64,000 nucleotides of DNA from Mercurialis annua (GCF_937616625.2 NC_065573.1:14647001-14711000), one strand, 5' to 3'. Shown: positions 1 to 12,178, numbered from the stretch's first letter. Translations and numbers: made by a program. Notes: generated from the letters alone by a model not told the origin.

Positions 1-65
1 TTAAAGCATTTAATTGAAGAAGTGCAACAAGGAAAGAGTCAAGATTTCAGTATCTCAACGGAATC

Positions 66-1423
66 TTGAAATATGGCAATCAAATGTGTGTTCCAGACGT
101 GGAAGACTTGAGACAGAAAATTATGGAAGAGACTCATGGGACGATCTATAGCGTTCATCCCGGTTCTACAAAGATGTATCATGACATCAAGACAACGTAT
201 TGGTGGAGTGGAATGAAGAAAGACATCGCAGAGTTTGTGGCTAAATGTCCAACTTGTCAGCAAGTCAAACTGGAACATCAGCGACCTTACGGATTTCTTC
301 AGCCGTTACCCATCCCGGAGTGGAAATGGGAACAAATTACGATAGATTTCGTAGTCGGATTGCCCAAGACGCAGAAATGTTTTGACTCCATTTGGGTAAT
401 CGTGGATCGTTTGGCGAAGTCAGCGTACTTCATACCTATCAAGACGACGTATTCGGCAGCAAAGTTAGCTCAAGAATACATCGACAAGATCGTGAGCCTA
501 CACGGAGCCCCCGTGTCATTGTGTCAGACAGAGGTTCTGTATTTACCTCTCATTTCTGGAAGAGCTTACAGGAAGCGTTAGGGACGCGATTGAATTTCAG
601 CATGGCTTTTCATCCTCAAACAGATGGCCAGTCTGAACGAACAATTCAAACGTTAGAAGATATGCTTCGACTATGCGTACTAGACTTCGGAGGTAGTTGG
701 GATACGTACCTACCTTTAGTTGAATTCGCCTATAATAATAGTTATCACTCGAGCATCGAGATGGCTCCATACGAAGCGTTATACGGAAGTAAGTGTCGAG
801 CCCCTATCTGTTGGGATGAAGTCGGTGAGCGAAAACTAACTGGAGCAGAGATCATCCAGATTACGTCCGAGAAAGTACCGTTGATAAAGCAGCGTTTGAC
901 TACTGCTTCTAGTCGACAGAAGAATTACGCGGATCCCAAGAGGAAGGATATAGAATTTCAAATCGGAGACTACGTGTTTCTCAAAGTGTCACCGATGAAG
1001 GGAGTTATTCATTTCGGAAAGAAGGGCAAGTTAGCTCCGAGATACGTCGGACCATACCGGATCGTGGAGCGTATAGGCTCTGTTGCCTACAAGCTAGACT
1101 TGCCACCGGAGATGTCACAGGTTCATCTTGTCTTCCATATTTCCATGCTTCAGAAGTATATACCAGACCCCTCTCGAATAATTCAACCGCAAGTGGTGGA
1201 CGTAAGCGAGGAACTAACATACGAAGAGCGGCCAGAGCAGATTGTCGATACGCAGATACGACAATTACGGACGAAGAGAATCCCAATGGTGAAAGTCATA
1301 TGGAGGAGTCAGTCCGTAGAAGAATGTACGTGGGAGACAGAAGAGGATATAAGACAGAAATATCCTTATCTTTTCACTCAAGGTACGTGGCTAAATTTTA
1401 AATTCCAGGACGAATTTATTTAG
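66..1423 (+). pseudogene. pol: Chromovirus pol 3' end: integrase and chromodomain, frameshifted
   Basis: Two overlapping frames (66-581 and 392-1423) together encode the integrase end of a polyprotein. The first has the HHCC zinc finger (HPGSTKMYHDIKTTYWW, then CPTCQQVK) and the first catalytic Asp (ITIDFVVGLP). The second has the next Asp (VSDRGSVF), the Glu region (FHPQTDGQSERTIQ), the GPY/F-like segment and a chromodomain ending in the typical W-E-T-E-E-D-I ... YPYLF. The switch needs a one-base deletion near 515-522, just before the second catalytic Asp. This copy therefore cannot make integrase. Known family role: insertion of reverse-transcribed DNA, with the chromodomain guiding it to heterochromatin. 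Confidence 0.9.
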
Positions 1424-1432
1424 GGGGGTGAA
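1421..1432 (+). other. Polypurine tract of the chromovirus
   Basis: TAGGGGGGTGAA lies directly before the LTR start TGTAATACC, the normal place for the plus-strand primer. The same arrangement occurs at 61995-62007 in the second chromovirus-type element. Confidence 0.8.
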
Positions 1433-3085
1433 TGTAATACCCCGAAATATTTTAAGATAATTAAGTCGTGTCACGTGTTGAGATTTCCGATTAAATTAAA
1501 TTAAGGGGAATTTAATTTAATTATATCGGGAATTTAGAATAATTTTTATTAAACGATCTTATGGAAATTAAGAATATAACTTCGGAAATTAATATAAAAT
1601 AAATTATAAATCCCGTGACGATAATTATTTCGCTAAAGTTCACGAAATAATTTATAGTATTTATGGTAAAAGTTTCGAGTCGATCGGAGACCGTTTAAAA
1701 TTTGGACGCGAATAGGTTTTGGACTAAATTGAAACTTTTGAAAAGTTTCAAGGACCAAAGTGCAAATTAGCCGATATATATATAAAACTTAAAGATGAAG
1801 GATTGTCAGAAGCTGCATCAGATTCTTTCTTTTTCTTTCGTACGGGCATATCTAAAATTGATTAGTATTTGATTAATTATCGATTAATTAGAGGCGTTAA
1901 CCTAACGAGGTTAAACGAGAATTGAATTAGAAAAGATATTTGATCCATAAACGAGTTAAATACCGTTTATCGGAATATACGTGAAAAGCACGACGGTTAA
2001 TGAGAGTTCAGTGTGTCGAGTCTCGAGTCTAGAGTCAATCTTAAAATAGGATTCTAAAACAAGTCAAATATTTTAAAATTTGTTTTAGATCCGGCGAGGC
2101 AAGAAGCAGCTGGACCAGTAGTTCGGGAAGCTTGACGTTCCTAAGCCCCGACGTATTTTTGGATAAGCGTTTTCTGTGACTTTATACGATTTGCTTTTAA
2201 AGTATTTACTCAAGCAATTACTTTATATTGCTTTATGTTTGAATTGCATGTTTATAATGCTACATTTTTATATGAATTGCGCATACGCTTGATTTGAAAT
2301 CAGTATTGATCCGATGGAACGTGCTACCTATTGAGCGGCAATAGGACTGCATGATCACCAGTTTTAATTTGATACAACTGTGAGTTGATTATGAATATGA
2401 AATTTGAAGTTAGATATATGAATTTGATACGAGTGAGCACTCGGTTACGGTGTAACCTGGAGTCCCCGTATCTAGTGGGTTGGACCCACCAGTGAGTTGG
2501 ACTCACAACTTGAGATTAATGTTTGGGTTAGACGATATATGATTAGTATGTTTGAGGATTATGGTTTCAATCGGATCATGTACTAGACTGCATACGCTTG
2601 GAATGCTATGGCATTATTTTATGTTTTATTTGATTACTTATTAGTAAATGTATGAACTCACTCAGTATATTCCCATATACTGACCCCTCACAGATTTCCT
2701 TTCAGGTAAAAGATGCTTTGAAGCAACAGACTTCTATCCTACTTTCAGAAGTCTGTATTTTTCAGTATGTAAAGAAACAATACTTTACTCCTAGAGCTGC
2801 AGTAGATAAGTGTTTTGCAAGTCAGCTTGTAATATATGGTTTTCTTTAAATATAACTTTAATGTTTTAAAATGTTTTACGCTTACTGAGTTTTGATGTTT
2901 GAGACTGCCAGAGGATATGTATACCTGGCAAGTGTTTCCTGCATGACACGTGTTTATGTCTGTCATGCATGACGTATATGATATTTGCAAAAAATTATTT
3001 TACGTTTTTAGGCTTGCTACGGGTTTCGGAGCAACCACTCCCATTTCCTAGCGCCGGTCTCGGCCCATGAGATTGGGTCGTGACA
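1433..3085 (+). repeat. 3' LTR of chromovirus 1 (about 1.65 kb)
   Basis: The LTR starts TGTAATACCCCG and ends GGGTCGTGACA. A TATA-like run (gatatatatataaaa) lies near 1773-1787. Its 3' third resembles the LTR of the element at 55188: both have CCTATTG...AATAGG, a GATCACCAGT segment, GAGTCCCCGTATCTAGTGG, and CTCACTCAGTAT followed by CTGACCCCTCAC. The two elements are therefore related families. The other LTR is outside the window, so divergence cannot be read. Confidence 0.85.
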
Positions 3086-5159
3086 CCGAGTAATATTCTG
3101 AATGTTATCAACTGAATAAGGTAAGAACAGCAAGGTGTCATCTGCCAATTGTAATTGCGAAATAGGAGCTGAATTAACGTCAAACTTGAACTCCCGTAAC
3201 AGCTAAATATCAATTGCTTTCATAAGAATACAATTAAGTCCTTCCAAAGAAATAACGAACAGAAAAGGTGAGATTGGGTCTCCTTGACGAACCCCACGCT
3301 GCAATTTAAAAGGACTGACAGGGCTTCCGTTAACTAAAACAGACGTAGAACCCGTGGCTAAACAATTTTGAATCCAATTTATCTAAGTAGAAGGGAAAAG
3401 CATGTTTCGTAAAACACAAAGAATATATTTCCAGTCAATTGAATCAAACGCTTTGTGGAAATCTAGTACTAAATGCAGGAGAATCATTAGCAATCATGGA
3501 GCAATCAAGAATGCTACGCCTTTTAATGAAAGCATCTTGGTTGTCCGAAATAATGGAAGGCAAGATAGGGGCTAATATAAAAGACAAGATCTTCGATAGA
3601 AGTTTATAAATACCATTGACGAGGCTGATGGGTCTATAATCCTTAAGATTATTGGATCATGCTACTTTCGGGATGAGTACCAAGAAGGAAGAATTTAAAC
3701 CTTTTGGCAGACGGTATTATGCAAGGTGTTGAACATATTCATAATATCATGCTTCAAGTAACTCCAAGCTTTGTGGTAGAAAAAGAAATTAAACCCGTCG
3801 GGTCTCGGGGCTTTTGACATACCGCAAGAGGAAAGAGCATTAAAGATTTCCAGCTCAGTAAAAGGTTTAATCAACTGGGTAGCATGAGAGGAGGAAACCG
3901 TCTTGAAATGGAGGCTGGAAAGATCAAAGTTCAAGTCATTATTGCTGGAATAAAGATTGCTGAAATAGTTCCTGATGTGTAGTCTGATGTCCGATGGAGC
4001 AGTGTAAACAGTAGAGTCCGATTCAATTCCAGAGAGGAAATTGTTTTGGTAATGAACAGAAGCAACACTGTGATAGAATTTGGTTTTTCTTTTTCCTTTT
4101 AAGTACCATTTGATGCGAGATTTCTTAGCCCAAAATTGAATCCATACGTTGTTCAGCCTTCCATAATTCATTTTTCCACGAAACAAGCTGTTCAAGCTCC
4201 AAATTGTTTAAAACTCTAGTATTTTGGGCTGTTTGAAGAGAGTTGATAAGATTAGACAACTCAGTTACATGCTTAGATTGATTCCCAAAAACATTCAAAT
4301 TCCATTTTTTAATCATTTGCCGAAATACTCTCAATTTGTACACTAAGTTCTGGTTTTTACTTGGAGAAGAAAGCAAAGTTCAAGAAGTTGAATCGAAATT
4401 GTCAAAATTAGCATTATCTCATCAATAGTGGATGGAGAGAAACAGTTTTGGCCCTCAGTCAGAATCATTATCAGATTTAAAGAGAATCGGAGTGTGGTCA
4501 GAACGACCTCTAGGCAAAGCTGTAAGTGAAAGAAAAGGCCAATCGGTTGCTGATTACTAGAGATAGAACACCTGTCAATGCAAGACCTCAAATACGAATT
4601 GTACCAAGTAAAAGCGCAAAGAGGAATATTCATAAGTTCAGAGCTGTTAATGAATTCTTTTAGAGCTAGCATGGACAGATTATATCCAGAACAGTTTGTT
4701 CTTTCTGAAATATAAATTACTTTATTTAAATCACCACTTAAAAGAACAAACCCATTAAAAACCGTTAAAGGCTTTAGATTATCCCAAAACAAGATGCAAT
4801 CAACAGCCGAGTTACTAGCATAAACGAGTATATATCTAATATATTTTCCAAACCAGATGAAATCCATGCATAACCATCTTGACCCCCTGCAATATATTGA
4901 CTGATTGAACAAGGACATAATTCCAAATTAGAAGCAAACCACCAGATGCTCATGAAAAAGGAATGAAAGAATAGCCGAAATCTGAGTTTGGCCATAATTT
5001 ACGAACCAAGAAATCATCAACAACTTCTTTCTTGGATTCTACTAACCCAATGAAACCAAGATTGTTTGATGAAATTAAAGATCGAATAGCCTTTTGTTTA
5101 TGAGGTTTAAGCAATCCGCCTTTACAATTCCACGAGATGAATTTCAAAGGCAACGACAT
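3086..5159 (-). pseudogene. LINE ORF2: AP-like endonuclease and reverse transcriptase, broken
   Basis: The start is the ATG at 5159 (MSLPLKFISWNCKG), the usual beginning of plant L1 ORF2 with its WNCxG endonuclease motif, then GLVESK. Endonuclease continues in 4343-4918 in other frames, including CAFTWYN. RT sequence follows: KAPRPDGFNFFFYHKAW at about 3762-3830, RGVRQGDPISPFLF at about 3256-3300, and the catalytic ADD (QLADDTLLF) at about 3137-3145. At least four frame breaks are needed to link these. This is a dead copy of a nicking and target-primed reverse transcription enzyme. Confidence 0.85.
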
Positions 5160-5229
5160 TATAATTAAAAAAATCCTGAAGCAAAATCGATTATGCTTCT
5201 CGTTCCTTATCTTGTGAAATGCTTTCTGC

Positions 5230-5990
5230 TCATTTCAATGTGATTTTAGCCTTATCATCATCTTTAAAAAGACCCACTGCCTTACCAACATTCCATGTAA
5301 GAGTTGCCTCATCAATTGGATTTGAACACTCCTTTCTCAGATTATTCAAAACTTGTTTATTCATGCAGTGAATGTTAGAATCTGAAATATCATTGTTAAT
5401 ATCAATCAATGATTCTGAAAGAGAAACGATATTACCGTAATTATCCATCGATTCGAAAGGCCTGTGTGTTTTACGTGTAGAGATGGACAAATGAAACAGC
5501 AAGGAGATGTCTGAATTGTTATGATTAGAAGTAATCACTGGAATGTTATTCTGATGCTTGAGCATGCGTTAACTCTGAGGGTTTGAGGGTATCCCCAGGT
5601 TGAATAGGGATTTTCTTACTGTGTAAATGGGTATATCTTCCGGCTGAAGAGATTTGTTTGTTGTCTAACAGGGTATCTCTTCCGGCTGAAGAGATTTTTT
5701 TGCTGTTTAAAGAATCAGAAATATGAGAATAAAAAGAAGATGAGTGAGTAGAGATAGAAGTAGTAAGTGTAGCAGGTTCCTCATGTTTAACAACAGATAA
5801 ATTTGCTGAATTAGAATCCAGTTCCTCAAGTGAATAAAGGGAGTCAGAGTTTGAGCAATAGTTCTCTGAATAAACAAAGACCCAAAGGTCAGTTTCCAGG
5901 ATTTGTATTATGAAAGATTCTCCTTTATGAGCAATTAATCCTATTTGGGCAAATTAATTTACAAGTTGAGGGGCCAAATTAATTTATGGA
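5230..5990 (-). pseudogene. LINE ORF1 C-terminal remnant
   Basis: The minus strand upstream of ORF2 is low-complexity coding-like sequence rich in Ser and Asp, with a frame break near 5567. It ends with a segment like the conserved W-x-x-G-K-x-x-G-L of plant L1 ORF1 proteins (WNVGKAVGLF, about 5255-5290). A short peptide repeat (ISSAGR, twice) corresponds to the DNA duplication at 5630-5695. The upstream limit is approximate and the RNA-binding domain is not visible. Confidence 0.5.
5628..5697. repeat. Two-copy tandem repeat of about 38 bp inside LINE ORF1
   Basis: TCTTCCGGCTGAAGAGATTT occurs twice (about 5635 and 5672), each after GGGTAT. It is a local duplication within the LINE ORF1 remnant. 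Confidence 0.75.
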
Positions 5991-6686
5991 ATAATTAACT
6001 TATAAGTTAGAGGGGGTAAATTTTTAAAAGAGGTTAATTGATCATAATCAATAAGTTCGTGACTGATTTGCCCATATAGTTAATTTATGTGTTATTGCCA
6101 TTGTTTACAAGTTAAAGGGACAAATTGCCACTAAAATCGTCTACCTAATAGTGTTTAGTGGAGTTTGAGATACTATCTTAAAACTCCAATATAAATTAGT
6201 AAGATAATAAGATTTCATCCTACATCTATAAAAGCACAAATGGAGGGAGCATGCACTTTACCTAATAATAGCCCTTTATAATTCTTAAATTAATATTCAT
6301 CAAAAAAATTTCTAAGTTAATAGAGATATTATGGTCATTACCTAAATAATTTAAGAGTAGGAATTAATGACATCAATATTAATAAGAATTTTAAAATTAA
6401 GAAAAATATCTAATTATAGTGTTAATTGATAACATAGTATCCTATTGATTTCAATTCTCTTTTTTCCATGCATGCAATTTTTTTTTAACTAAAAGAATTA
6501 TAGAATGACCAAATTGTAAACCAACAAATAGCCGCATACTCATCAATAATTACATAGATGAGACTATAATATCATTCTACTATATTATTATTTCGTTTAA
6601 TGTCATGCCAATATAATTAACTAATAATACAACTTTAAATTTTAAATTAATATTATCATGTATCAATAGAAATTTAAGATTAATAC
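5991..6686. other. AT-rich sequence without a recognised gene
   Basis: It has scattered AATTAATTTA-type words and no frame with recognisable protein similarity. It may contain the LINE 5' end or an old MITE, but no terminal repeats were found. Confidence 0.5.

Positions 6687-6752
<66 letters not shown>
6687..6752. repeat. Compound microsatellite (GT)n(AT)n
   Basis: About 10 GT units run directly into about 23 AT units. The short frames read across it (poly Tyr-Ile, Thr-His) are artefacts. Confidence 0.97.
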
Positions 6753-6757
<5 letters not shown>

Positions 6758-6913
6758 GATAATATTGTTAAAGTGGACATAATTTATACACAAATTGACG
6801 AGTAACATTACGAGCCACGTGTATAGCACGCAAGACAAAACTAGCTTTTTTAAAAGGGTAAACTTTCTCTCTGATAACCCATTGCATTTGTTACTCATTT
6901 CACTACAAGAAAT

Positions 6914-7972
6914 ACTAGAATTGGCAGCAAACATTTTTACTGTTAATAGTGCTAAAATTGTTGAGACAATGTCACCATATACTTCAAAATCTGAAAAGTT
7001 TATGTTAGTGACCCAACAAAATATTTTTAGTAAAAATATCTCATTTCTAGTTTTTTATTTTCAGCTCTACCTTTTTCATTTACAAGTTACTTAACTAACC
7101 CTGCTTTACATTTGCTATTATGTATTTCATACACTCAATTTTTTCCTCCACTTTCTCTTCTCTTTTACGTCTTTTTCTTCACTTTCTCCATTACTCTATT
7201 TCCTTACTCCTACACTCTTTTCTCTTCCCCATAATTTCCGAAAATCAGTCATTACAAATCTCTATTTTTGTTATTTAATCATTATCAATGGCTCATATAC
7301 ATAGTTCTTCTACAAAACCAGTTTTTTTAATTTTGTAGATCTTATGAAAAGATTAAAAAATTAGATTCTTGAGAGGAGCAATTTCAGCCGCTATGTTAAA
7401 TTTTGTTATAATTGTGTATTAATCAATTGATTTGTTACAGAAAATAATTTATATGTAATAGATGTTTATATTAATGCAGAATTGATGAATTTAGTGGGTT
7501 GTTAGTTTGGAGCTATACCAATTGCTATTAGCCACGGCGCATGTTGATTAGCTGGGCAACAATAGCTCAATTCCACATTATGAGAGTCTGTTGTTTCTTG
7601 CTTCGTTTTTGCCTCTGGTCTGGTGGACGTACGAATAATTCAGTCTCCATATTTATCCTTTCTATTTCTGCTATTTCTTGCTTTCTTCTTGCTTCAGGTG
7701 GACCTGTGAACAATTCAGTCTCTACATTCATCCATATATTGTTTTTCTTGGAATTAGAAAGTGGTAATTAGATTGGTAAGTTTTCTATTTTATTTCAATA
7801 TTTTTATTAGTATCTCTATTAAGTTGTATTTCTTCTGCATATGCAATGCCCAATTTTTCAAAGCTAATAAGATAAGAGTTATTTATTTAGCTCGACTAAT
7901 TTTCCATCATTTCCTTTTTTTTTTTGCTGTTTATTGAATATTGAATCTATGAACAAGTAAACCTATTTGTAT
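6914..7972. other. Left arm of the outer CACTA element, noncoding
   Basis: The arm contains a pyrimidine-rich tract (about 7135-7235). It also has an imperfect duplication of about 75 bp: TTTCTTGCTT...GGTGGAC...AATTCAGTCTC occurs at about 7589-7650 and 7671-7730. The frame at 7541-7771 follows from this duplication and matches no family that I know. Confidence 0.5.
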
Positions 7973-8000
7973 CACTACAAAAAATTTGGCTTCTTGTGAC
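7973..8000 (+). repeat. Left terminal inverted repeat of the inner CACTA element
   Basis: Its 28 bp are identical to the inverse of 28053-28080. Known role: transposase recognition and cleavage end. Confidence 0.97.
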
Positions 8001-8456
8001 GAATAAAATTTATCATGTTAAGCCCAAAATTTGTCACAACAACGTTATTGTGACTACTTTGTGACGAATTTTGTTGGTCACAACAAACAAGTCACAATAA
8101 GTCAATTGTATAGTTTGTCACCATAAATTTTCTATTGTGATAAAATTGTTTTGTCACATTCATATTTATTGTGACGAAAATGTATATCACAAGTAATCCA
8201 ATGTTGTCAAAATTTGTCGTAATATACATCGACTTCTAGTGACAAAACGCTAATAACATGACAAAAAAATATTTATCACAATTCATATAAATTTGTCACT
8301 ACATACACCGAGTTATTAGTGACAAAAAGATTATATGGTGATAAAACCATATTTATCACAATTAATATACATTTGTCACCACATACGCCGAGTTATTAGT
8401 GACAAAAAGATTGTGAAGTGACAAAAAAATATTTATCATAAGTAATCAATCATAAA
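8001..8456. repeat. Left subterminal zone with GTGACAAA/TTTGTCAC motifs
   Basis: Words such as TTGTGAC, TTTGTCAC and AGTGACAAA recur about every 20-40 bp in both orientations. The phrase CGAGTTATTAGTGACAAAAA occurs twice (about 8309 and 8390). In En/Spm, subterminal motifs of this kind bind TnpA; that role is inferred here. Confidence 0.85.
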
Positions 8457-9110
8457 GTGACGAAATTGATTGCCATAATAATTAATTAGTTGTGATAAAT
8501 GTAATTTATCACAACAGGTAATTTAACATAATGTGACGAGATTAATTGTCATTATAATTAGGTAGTTGTGATAAATTTAATTTATCATAAGAAGTAATTT
8601 AACTTAACGTGACGAAATTAATTGTCATAATAATTAGTTAGTTGTGATAAATTTAATTTATCACAACACGTAATATAATGATAATGTGACAAAATTAATT
8701 GTCATTATAATTTGTCGACGGTGACAAATTTAATTTATCAAAATAAGTAATTTATCATAACGTGACGAAATTAATTGTCATTATAATTTGTCAACGGTGA
8801 CAAATTTAATTTATCACAACAAGTAAGTTATCATAACGTGACGAAATTAATTGTCATTATAATTAGTTAGCTGTGACAAAAATAATTTATCACAACAAGT
8901 AAGTTATCATAATGTGACAAAATTGATTGTCATTACAGTTTGTCATCGGTGACAAATATAATTTATCACAACAAATAATATATTATAACGTGACGAAATT
9001 AATTGTCATTATAAGTTGTTAACGGTGACAAATTTAATTTATCATTACATGACGAAATTAATTGTCATTATTATTAGGTAGCTGTAACAAAATTAATTTG
9101 TCACAACAAG
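8457..9110. repeat. 76-bp subterminal tandem array, about 8.5 copies
   Basis: Units start with GTGAC(G/A)AAATTAATTGTCA at 8457, 8533, 8609, 8686, 8762, 8838, 8914 and 8990, with a short unit at 9049. Spacing is 76 bp with one step of 77. Each unit has two inverted GTGACAAA-type sites, around AATTAATT and around AATTTAATTT, so it could offer several transposase-binding sites. Confidence 0.92.
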
Positions 9111-9440
9111 CTATTATTTCCATTTTTATCGATACCAAAATAATTGAATACGGTAATTTGTTGCTAAAATCAATGAATAAAAAACAAAATCAATTCAAAT
9201 ATTACATAAAATTATCAATGATTAAGTCTTTAATAACACTAAAATAACCGATCGTATGCAAACATGTAAACTATTTGCTATAAAGAAAAGAAACTAAATT
9301 AAGCCTAACTTTTGATATAGGAGACGTCCATCTTCTTTCATTCAATTCCAATCTGCAAGAAAAAAAATACGTTTATTATATACACTTTTATTTTCAAACT
9401 GACATAATTAAGTGAATAATTTTCAAATTATAGAAAAAAT
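9111..9440. other. Spacer between subterminal array and TnpA-like gene
   Basis: AT-rich. On the minus strand an acceptor-like TTGCAG near 9354-9359 could begin a short last exon of the TnpA-like gene. Joining it to the donor-like GTATGT near 9489 would give an immediate stop. Confidence 0.45.
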
Positions 9441-10378
9441 TTAAAAGCGTAACGAATTAAAAAATATATTTAAGTAAGCCGTCACATACCAATCATTAGA
9501 TGGTTCGTCATCAAGAGATTTTTCACAGCCATCGATACATGTTTCGTCGCCATCAATAGATATTTCCTCATCATCTTTTGCATTCAACATTTGTTGAACA
9601 AGATGCTTGAGTTTGCTATATGATTGAGAAATGTTATCAATTTTCACCTGTTGATTTTGAATTTGGTCATTTAGTTCTTTAACTTGCTTTTCAGTCTCAA
9701 ACTTCTCTGCTTGTAAACGAGCTTCAAACTCTGATTCTTTAGCTGTTATCCGTTTGGCTCCATATCCGAGTCCACGAGCATAACCAGACTTCGGTATATC
9801 CAAAACCTTTTGTAGAATTTTCCTCCCATCAATTGCAAAGCCTTCCTCGAGTGCTTTTGAGCGAATAGCTTCCATTTGTTCCTAAGAATAGAAATATGCT
9901 TTAATAACACTTTATAAAATTGTGTTTAGATAACTATATATATAAAAAAAGAATTTACGTATTTATCTCCAGCTTCTGGGTCAATCCATGAGCCGTCTTT
10001 TTTATGGTGTGCTTGACTGTAGAGCCTCATTTCAGGTGGCTCTTCATCAATGACTTCAGATGTTTCCTATAACGTTCATACAATTGATTAAAAACTAAAT
10101 GATAAAGAATTTAAATACGAAATCAAAAACAGATTACATATAAACTCATATTTACCATTTCATACAAACGTTGGCAATAAGACTTTGATCCCGAAGTGTG
10201 AGAAAAGGTCACTTTCTTGCGATTATTAATGTTTACAGTGCTTCGAGCCTATTATAATAAAGCCAACACATAAAGGTTTTAAAGGTACATATCATATTAT
10301 CAATAATAAAAGCTTTATATAATTAGAAATAAACTATTTTAACCAAAATAGTAGAGATATTCGTATCTCAGAAGCATA

Positions 10379-10642
10379 ACTCGTAAACATGCCAAATACT
10401 CGGCGAAGTACAAGCATTTTCTCGAGTTATGTTAATTATGTAGACATCTGAACTCGAGGTAAGGCATAAAACTCGAAGAGTTTCAAGCCTTTCATCGAGT
10501 TTGAGCTTCTCAGATATGAACTAACTCGAGGAAGGAAAAAATACTCTACGAGATCATTCATTCCTCGAGATTTTCATTTCTGTATAAGCTCATTTTCGTG
10601 GAGAGGCTTTAAACTCGAAGTGTTTCAAGTCTAACCTCGAGT
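10379..10642. repeat. Palindromic 72-bp repeat block A (four units) in an intron of the TnpA-like gene
   Basis: The 49-bp near-palindromes start at 10379, 10452, 10524 and 10594 (spacing 73, 72 and 70). Each has an ACTCGA-type outer end, an AGGC/GCCT-like inner part and a centre of the form CG-N-CG or a close variant. The unit at 10452-10500 pairs in most positions of its 24-nt arms. The block lies between exons 3 and 4 of the TnpA-like gene. Confidence 0.9.
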
Positions 10643-11403
10643 TTAAGCTTCTTCAGAGTTAAAATAAATCATGAAAAGGTTAATAATCATTTAATATTGA
10701 AATCCTTTGAACAAACCTCGTATTTTCGTTCAGAACACAATATGTGAAGCTAATTTAGATATAATTGGAAACATACTACCAACTAATTAGATAATAAAGT
10801 ACTCATTTTTAGCAAACGATAAGAGACAATTGTATATAAAATTGAAACATTACCTTAAAGTGTGCATGTTCATCAAAATGTTCACATAGGTTCTTCCAAT
10901 CGTTAATTTTTACATCCTTGGGTGGATGTTTTTCAGCTTCTTCACGAGTAGGGAACGTCTTATAGTGTAAGTGACACTGATACTTGAAGTTTCTAAATCG
11001 TCTAGCCATCATTCCATATACTACTTCTCTTGCATGTGGATCACTTAAATCAATCTCAAATTCACCCTATCAATAAAAAAACATATGAATAGTCACATAT
11101 TATAAGAATATAATTAATTGAAATAACAAGTATGCCATAAAATAATTATTAATTTTACCTGAATAGTTGTAAGTAAAGCTTCCTTTTGTTCAGTGCTTAT
11201 TTGAGACCAATAAAGTTTACCTAGCGGTGCCATTAATCGAGTGACAATACCAATTTCCATTTTGAATATCTTTTCTGAAGGACCAATTGGTAATCTATTT
11301 GTTTTTGCAATCACAATTCCACCAATTTTTGAACCATCTTTAGTCATTTTTTTAACTTAAAATCCTCTAGCTTTACCTCTACCATTGTTTTTTGGAAGAG
11401 GAC

Positions 11404-12178
11404 CTAAGAAGTACAACAGTTTACCTCATGTTAGTTTGCTTTTTGTTTCCAAATTGATATGTACCTTTTTAAAAAAATAATTTATATGCAGTTTGTAAAT
11501 GTTATAGTGACTGAATATAAACTATATGTGAACCATATGTCAACCTCAGAAAACAAAAAACAAACACAGAATAGAGAAATACGTAAGAAATACAAAACTT
11601 TACCTCATACTAGTTTGCTGCTCTATTAAACTTTATATGTAATTATCATACTATTTTAAAATTTCATATGTATGTCTTATACTATTTTTAAATTTAAATG
11701 CAGTTTTTAAAACGTTTTTGTGCCCAAATATGAATCTTATGTCAACCGCATGAAACACAAAATAATCACAAAATAGAGAAACAAATTGATATGTATGTCT
11801 TATACTATTCTTAAACTATTTTTAAATTAAAACACATTTCTTTTTGGTAAGAAGACCTAAGAAATACTACAGTTTATCTCATGTTAGTTTTCTTCTCAAT
11901 TCAAATTGATATGTATGTCTTATACTATTTTTAATTTTTATTTAGATGCAGTTTTTTATAGGTTTTTGTAACCTAATATGAACCTTATGTCAATCGTATG
12001 TCAACTTTATGAAACACAAAATAGAGAAAAAAAAAACGAATTGCAAAAAATATAAGGTAAAAAATAACTTGAAAACAATATTTCCATTCCAGAAAAAGCA
12101 TTGAAACACAATTTCATTTGTTAATTATATCAATTCTCTAAGCAAAATAAATGAAACACAAAATAAATTCAACCTAAC
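11404..12178. other. Intron 1 of the TnpA-like gene
   Basis: This AT-rich intron contains an imperfect internal repetition. The phrase AAATTGATATGTATGTCTTATACTATT recurs in part near 11675, 11785 and 11900, and CCTAAGAA(A/G)TAC..CAGTTTA near 11403 and 11857. ATGTGAACC/ATGTCAACC words are scattered through it. Confidence 0.6.

Larger units (their letters stand above)
1..3085 (+). mobile_element. 3' part of a Tekay-like chromovirus (Ty3/gypsy)
   Basis: The window opens inside the integrase region of a Ty3/gypsy element, which continues through a chromodomain, a purine tract and a complete 3' LTR. Integrase order, C-terminal chromodomain and the LTR ends (TGTAATACCCC to GTCGTGACA) fit the plant chromovirus group, most like Tekay/Del. 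The 5' LTR, gag, protease and RT lie left of the window. The LTR abuts antisense LINE reverse transcriptase at 3086, so the element is nested in that LINE. The target-site copy next to the 3' LTR would be about CCGAG, but its partner is outside the window. Confidence 0.9.
3086..5990 (-). mobile_element. L1-type LINE, inverted, truncated and decayed
   Basis: On the minus strand this reads from ORF1 remnants (about 5990-5230) into ORF2 with endonuclease (from 5159) and reverse transcriptase (to 3086). The frames are broken by several stops and shifts. The 3' end is cut at 3086 by the chromovirus LTR, so the rest of RT, the zinc-binding region and the poly(A) tail should lie left of the window beyond that element's 5' LTR. 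Confidence 0.85.

Noticed and set aside
2324..3213. Short frames within and next to the chromovirus 1 LTR
   Set aside because: No family similarity; they lie in LTR control sequence or cross the LTR/LINE junction.
6580..6934. Minus-strand frames with Tyr-Ile and Thr-His runs
   Set aside because: They are translations of the GT/AT microsatellite and have no other coding evidence.
8457..9110. CRISPR-like repeat array
   Set aside because: Units are contiguous tandem repeats without unique spacers, in a plant transposon. The 72-bp palindromic blocks were rejected as CRISPR for the same reason: their spacers are related to one another.
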